Below, piece after piece: positions 59,964-62,713 of a stretch of DNA of 62,713 nt. The translations under genes and the position numbers were made by a program. Numbering within the stretch: the first letter of the stretch is position 1; every line of letters begins with the position of its first letter. Under the pieces are notes generated by a model, which was given only the letters and a program-made list of their open reading frames with translations, was not told the DNA's origin and made no database searches. Source of the DNA: Anaerolineae bacterium (GTDB taxonomy: Bacteria > Chloroflexota > Anaerolineae > DUEN01); assembly GCA_025060615.1 (NCBI GenBank), contig JANXBS010000023.1, positions 1-62,713 on the forward strand, written 5' to 3'.

Positions 59964-62713
59964 TTAAAAATTCCGCAGCACCAGCGGCAGGTAGACCTGC
60001 GCATAGACGATGTGCAGGCTGGCATCCAACGTGGAGTCGGGCCGGTACATGCGGCCATGCTCGTCCGCCAGCCAGACGTCGGAGAGTTCCAGCGCTGTGT
60101 TGGTGACCGAGACCAGCGGGGTGAAGGTGATGCGCACTAGCCGCCCCTCGGTCAGGCCCGCTGGCGCGCCCAGACGCACCACGGCAGTATCCGTCAGGCG
60201 GCCGCTGGCGTTGACGATGGAGAGCGTCGGCGTGAGCACCACCCAGGTGCCATAGGGCCCCCGGAAATCCGGCGCGCCCTCCACTTTCTGTACCCGCAGG
60301 TGGGCCGGATTGAAGCGCAGGTCAAACTCCACGCCGTAGACCGGCTGCGCTGTTGCCCCGGAGAGGCTCACGTCCACCGTGAAGGGCGTGCCCACGTAGG
60401 CCGGCGGCGCCACCGGGAAGGTCAGGCTGACGACCACGCTGGCCTGGGGCTCAACGGTGGCCGCCGTCTCCACCGCCGGCTCCTCCAGCACGCCCAGCCC
60501 ACCTACACCCACCGCAGTGGCGTAGTAGGGCGCGGACTTGACCACCTCCACCGTGTTGGAACCTAGCCGCCACAGGAGGCACTGATAGTCTGCCCCTGCC
60601 GCCGAGCCGGAGCCGTTGAGCGAGGCTATCCCCACCGGCGGCATCCACGGCTCCCAGTACGAGGTCTCCGGGCGGGATGGGTCGTACTTGCCCACGCGCA
60701 GGAAGATGCGGATGGCGGCGTTGCTCCAGTTCGCGGGCGTCGCGCTAAAGGTGTATGCGCGGGTCGTTGCGCTCCCGTCGGGCTGGTTGGCGTACCAGGT
60801 TGTGGAATTGCTCCAGTACGGCCCACCCGTCACGTTGCCCGCGCTGTCCACCGTCACCAGGTCTACCCGGTCCACTCGCAGGTTGGTGCGGGCGATGTCG
60901 CTCATCCCGGCCTCGTATTCTCCACCTTGGACGTTATAGGAGTAGAGCGGACCGTTGTTCAGCCGGATACCTAGCCCCTCCACCGTCCGGACGCTTCCTG
61001 CCACGCTGTAGTTCAGCCCCAGCGCGTAGCGATACCTGGCCCACCAGACATCCACTTCGTAGGATTCCAAGTTCAGCGCGCTCTGTATCTCCTGGACGGC
61101 CTGCCCGAAGAACCAGCCGACCGGAATGCCGCCATAGTTGGGCTTGTTCCAGGACTCCTTCTGCTCCCACGAGGTCACCTCGCCGCTTTTCTGCAGCCGG
61201 GCCGATGTGACTACCCACTCTAGGGTAAAGTCGTGCTGGCGGGGGATGCCCGCCGTGAGGGAGAAGGTCGGGCTGGTGTAGGGCTTGCATCCGGCGGCCG
61301 ACGCTTTGACCTGGTATGACGCATAAGCCCTAGCATTGGCGACCTCCAGCGTGTAGCGGCCATCGCTGCCAGTGGTGGTGCTGGCCAGTTGGGTGCTTCC
61401 GGCCCACAGTTGGACCATTGCCCCGGCGAAGGGTTGGCCCCAATCGTTCCAGACCATCCCGCGCACCCAGCCTTTGGTCGTCGGCGGCATCACGACTGAC
61501 GGCATGGCCGTCTGGCCCGTCCGTATCGCTACCGTAGCCCTCGTTGGCAGGTTGCCTTCGCGGACCGCTTCCAGCGTATGGTTGCCGCTGATCACCTTTG
61601 TGAAGGTAAAGGTTCCATCAGCGCCGGTGATGAGGGGGGTTTTACCATCCAAGGTGACCATGACCCGATTCAGCGGGGTCGTACCCGAAAGGACGGTGCC
61701 CTGGATGGCCCCCCACTGGTTGACGTAGAGTTTGATCTCCGACGGCGTGACGTTGACCCGGTACGGGTTCGCCAGGTCGCGGGTCGCCGTGACCACCTGG
61801 GTAGCCGTGGAGTAGCCCGGCGCGGTGAGGGTGATGACCATCGTGGTCGTCATCGCCGGAGGAGTGCTCAGGTTCAGCGGCACGCCGAGGAAGACGTTAT
61901 AGGCGCTGGTGGAGGTGACCTGCGCGGTGTGGTTCACCGGCGGGAACGTCCGCAGGCTCAGTTGGCCGCCGATGAGGTAGGCCGCCAGGTCGCGGTTATC
62001 CGGCGCGTAGGTCTCGTCAAAGACGGCGACGCCCAGGTCCACATGGCGCGCCGGCGGGATGATGCCCAGCGTGGTGGTGACCGCATTGTTTACCAGCGTC
62101 GTCTCCGGCGTGGCGGTGGTGGCGCTGACGCGGACGGGCAGGAGCGCCGTGTTCTCCAGGTCGGGGACGTTGAAGGTGCGCACGACGGTGGTGCTGCTGA
62201 AGGGCGGGAGCGCAGCGATGTTCGCCGGGGGGATGGGCGTGCCGCTGACCGTCTCGGTGAAGGTGACGACGATGTTCGTGGCGGTGACCCAGCCGCCGTT
62301 GAAGACCGTGGCGGTGACGGTGGCGGTATCTATGATGCGGGCGATGCGCGGGCTGGCCCAAAGGTGCGCCGCGTCCAGCACCAGGTCGGCGCGGGTGGTG
62401 TCGTTGGCCGCCGGGTCAGGGACGGTGCTTTTGACGAAAAGGGGTTTGGTGGTGAGGCTGGTATCTGCGGCGTAGAGGACCGCTGCCTGGCCGTCCGGGC
62501 CGACGGCGATGACGGGATCGTTGTTGACCGCATAGACCACCTGGCGGAAGGAGACAAGGACGTTGCCGTCCCGGTCCAGGCGGGCATAGCGCGTGTAGCC
62601 TTCGCCACCCCACTGATCTTCCGCCACCAGGTGGACGCGGTCGCTGGCATCTATGGCAAAATGGACCACGAGGGAGGCATCCGGATGGGCGTCGGCCGTG
62701 ACCAGCCGTGCGG
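59964..62713 (-). CDS. Large modular extracellular protein with CARDB-, carboxypeptidase-regulatory- and cohesin-like domains (5' end missing)
   Basis: At least 916 residues are visible; the frame continues off the right edge (a GTG inside at 62669 is not the true start). Visible modules are a WD/BNR-type strand region (VHLVAEDQ, YAVNNDPVIAVGPDGQAAVL), a CARDB-like domain, a carboxypeptidase-regulatory beta-sandwich (GWVRGMVWNDWGQPFAGAMV, GRYTLEVANARAY), and a cohesin-like domain near the end (YVGTPFTVDVSLSGATAQPV, YGVEFDLRFNPAHLRVQKVE). It ends AQVYLPLVLRNF. This is a secreted surface protein, probably for binding or scaffolding. The cohesin assignment is by shape. Confidence 0.82.
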   Translation of the reverse strand, partial: ARLVTADAHPDASLVVHFAIDASDRVHLVAEDQWGGEGYTRYARLDRDGNVLVSFRQVVYAVNNDPVIAVGPDGQAAVLYAADTSLTTKPLFVKSTVPDPAANDTTRADLVLDAAHLWASPRIARIIDTATVTATVFNGGWVTATNIVVTFTETVSGTPIPPANIAALPPFSSTTVVRTFNVPDLENTALLPVRVSATTATPETTLVNNAVTTTLGIIPPARHVDLGVAVFDETYAPDNRDLAAYLIGGQLSLRTFPPVNHTAQVTSTSAYNVFLGVPLNLSTPPAMTTTMVITLTAPGYSTATQVVTATRDLANPYRVNVTPSEIKLYVNQWGAIQGTVLSGTTPLNRVMVTLDGKTPLITGADGTFTFTKVISGNHTLEAVREGNLPTRATVAIRTGQTAMPSVVMPPTTKGWVRGMVWNDWGQPFAGAMVQLWAGSTQLASTTTGSDGRYTLEVANARAYASYQVKASAAGCKPYTSPTFSLTAGIPRQHDFTLEWVVTSARLQKSGEVTSWEQKESWNKPNYGGIPVGWFFGQAVQEIQSALNLESYEVDVWWARYRYALGLNYSVAGSVRTVEGLGIRLNNGPLYSYNVQGGEYEAGMSDIARTNLRVDRVDLVTVDSAGNVTGGPYWSNSTTWYANQPDGSATTRAYTFSATPANWSNAAIRIFLRVGKYDPSRPETSYWEPWMPPVGIASLNGSGSAAGADYQCLLWRLGSNTVEVVKSAPYYATAVGVGGLGVLEEPAVETAATVEPQASVVVSLTFPVAPPAYVGTPFTVDVSLSGATAQPVYGVEFDLRFNPAHLRVQKVEGAPDFRGPYGTWVVLTPTLSIVNASGRLTDTAVVRLGAPAGLTEGRLVRITFTPLVSVTNTALELSDVWLADEHGRMYRPDSTLDASLHIVYAQVYLPLVLRNF

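Overview
The window looks like a chromosomal segment of a member of the Chloroflexota, possibly Anaerolineae- or Thermoflexia-like. The reasons are moderately high GC, an archaeal-style mevalonate operon inside an otherwise bacterial gene set, a T-box-controlled valS, secreted or lipid-anchored proteins with Thr-Pro-rich linkers, and an exported protein ending in YLPLVLRNF. This placement is inferred from gene content; no 16S or marker comparison was possible. No rRNA, tRNA, CRISPR array, prophage or intact insertion sequence was seen.

Layout. 1-8.5 kb: rqcH (cut by the left edge) behind a polysaccharide deacetylase; an RpiR regulator with a FucU/RbsD-type sugar mutarotase; secA; a THEP1-type NTPase; and a diaminopentanoate-dehydrogenase-like reductase. 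8.7-17.4 kb: one probable long + strand operon from a good sigma-70-type promoter. It holds mscS, a glycosyltransferase/PIG-L deacetylase fusion, a flippase-like membrane protein, a methyltransferase, an alpha/beta hydrolase, an unrecognised protein, a ROK kinase and a second glycosyltransferase, and reads as envelope glycolipid or carbohydrate work. 17.4-20.5 kb: valS with a T-box leader and consensus promoter, divergent from a TIM-barrel sugar isomerase.

21.3-33.1 kb: a truncated phzF remnant, then eleven genes on the minus strand: a LacI regulator with tandem operators, two RraA-type aldolases, a CUT1 ABC importer lacking its ATPase, a PPC-domain protein, a zinc dehydrogenase, an Ldh_2 dehydrogenase, a tartronate-semialdehyde-reductase-like enzyme and P5C dehydrogenase. 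This looks like uptake and oxidation of a sugar acid or hydroxy acid. 33.1-39.8 kb: a lipoprotein, a radical SAM protein, pdhA-pdhB-pdhC without E3, and serC. 40-44.2 kb: HMG-CoA reductase, HMG-CoA synthase, thiolase and a DUF35 protein, covering acetyl-CoA to mevalonate.

44.3-48.1 kb: three membrane genes resembling complex I/hydrogenase antiporter subunits, with altered ion-path motifs, behind a MITE-like element. 48.5-52 kb: a four-gene locus in which a secreted protein, a small membrane protein and a sensor kinase share Met/Gly/Trp-rich segments, with a response regulator; I propose a metal (copper-like) response system, and it is the best candidate here for something undescribed. 52-57 kb: a five-gene minus-strand operon (metallo-hydrolase, TPR protein, thioredoxin-VKOR fusion, YprB-like nuclease, glycoside-hydrolase-like protein). 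57.3-62.7 kb: a sugar epimerase, a UroD-family protein and the 3' part of a very large extracellular protein running off the right edge.
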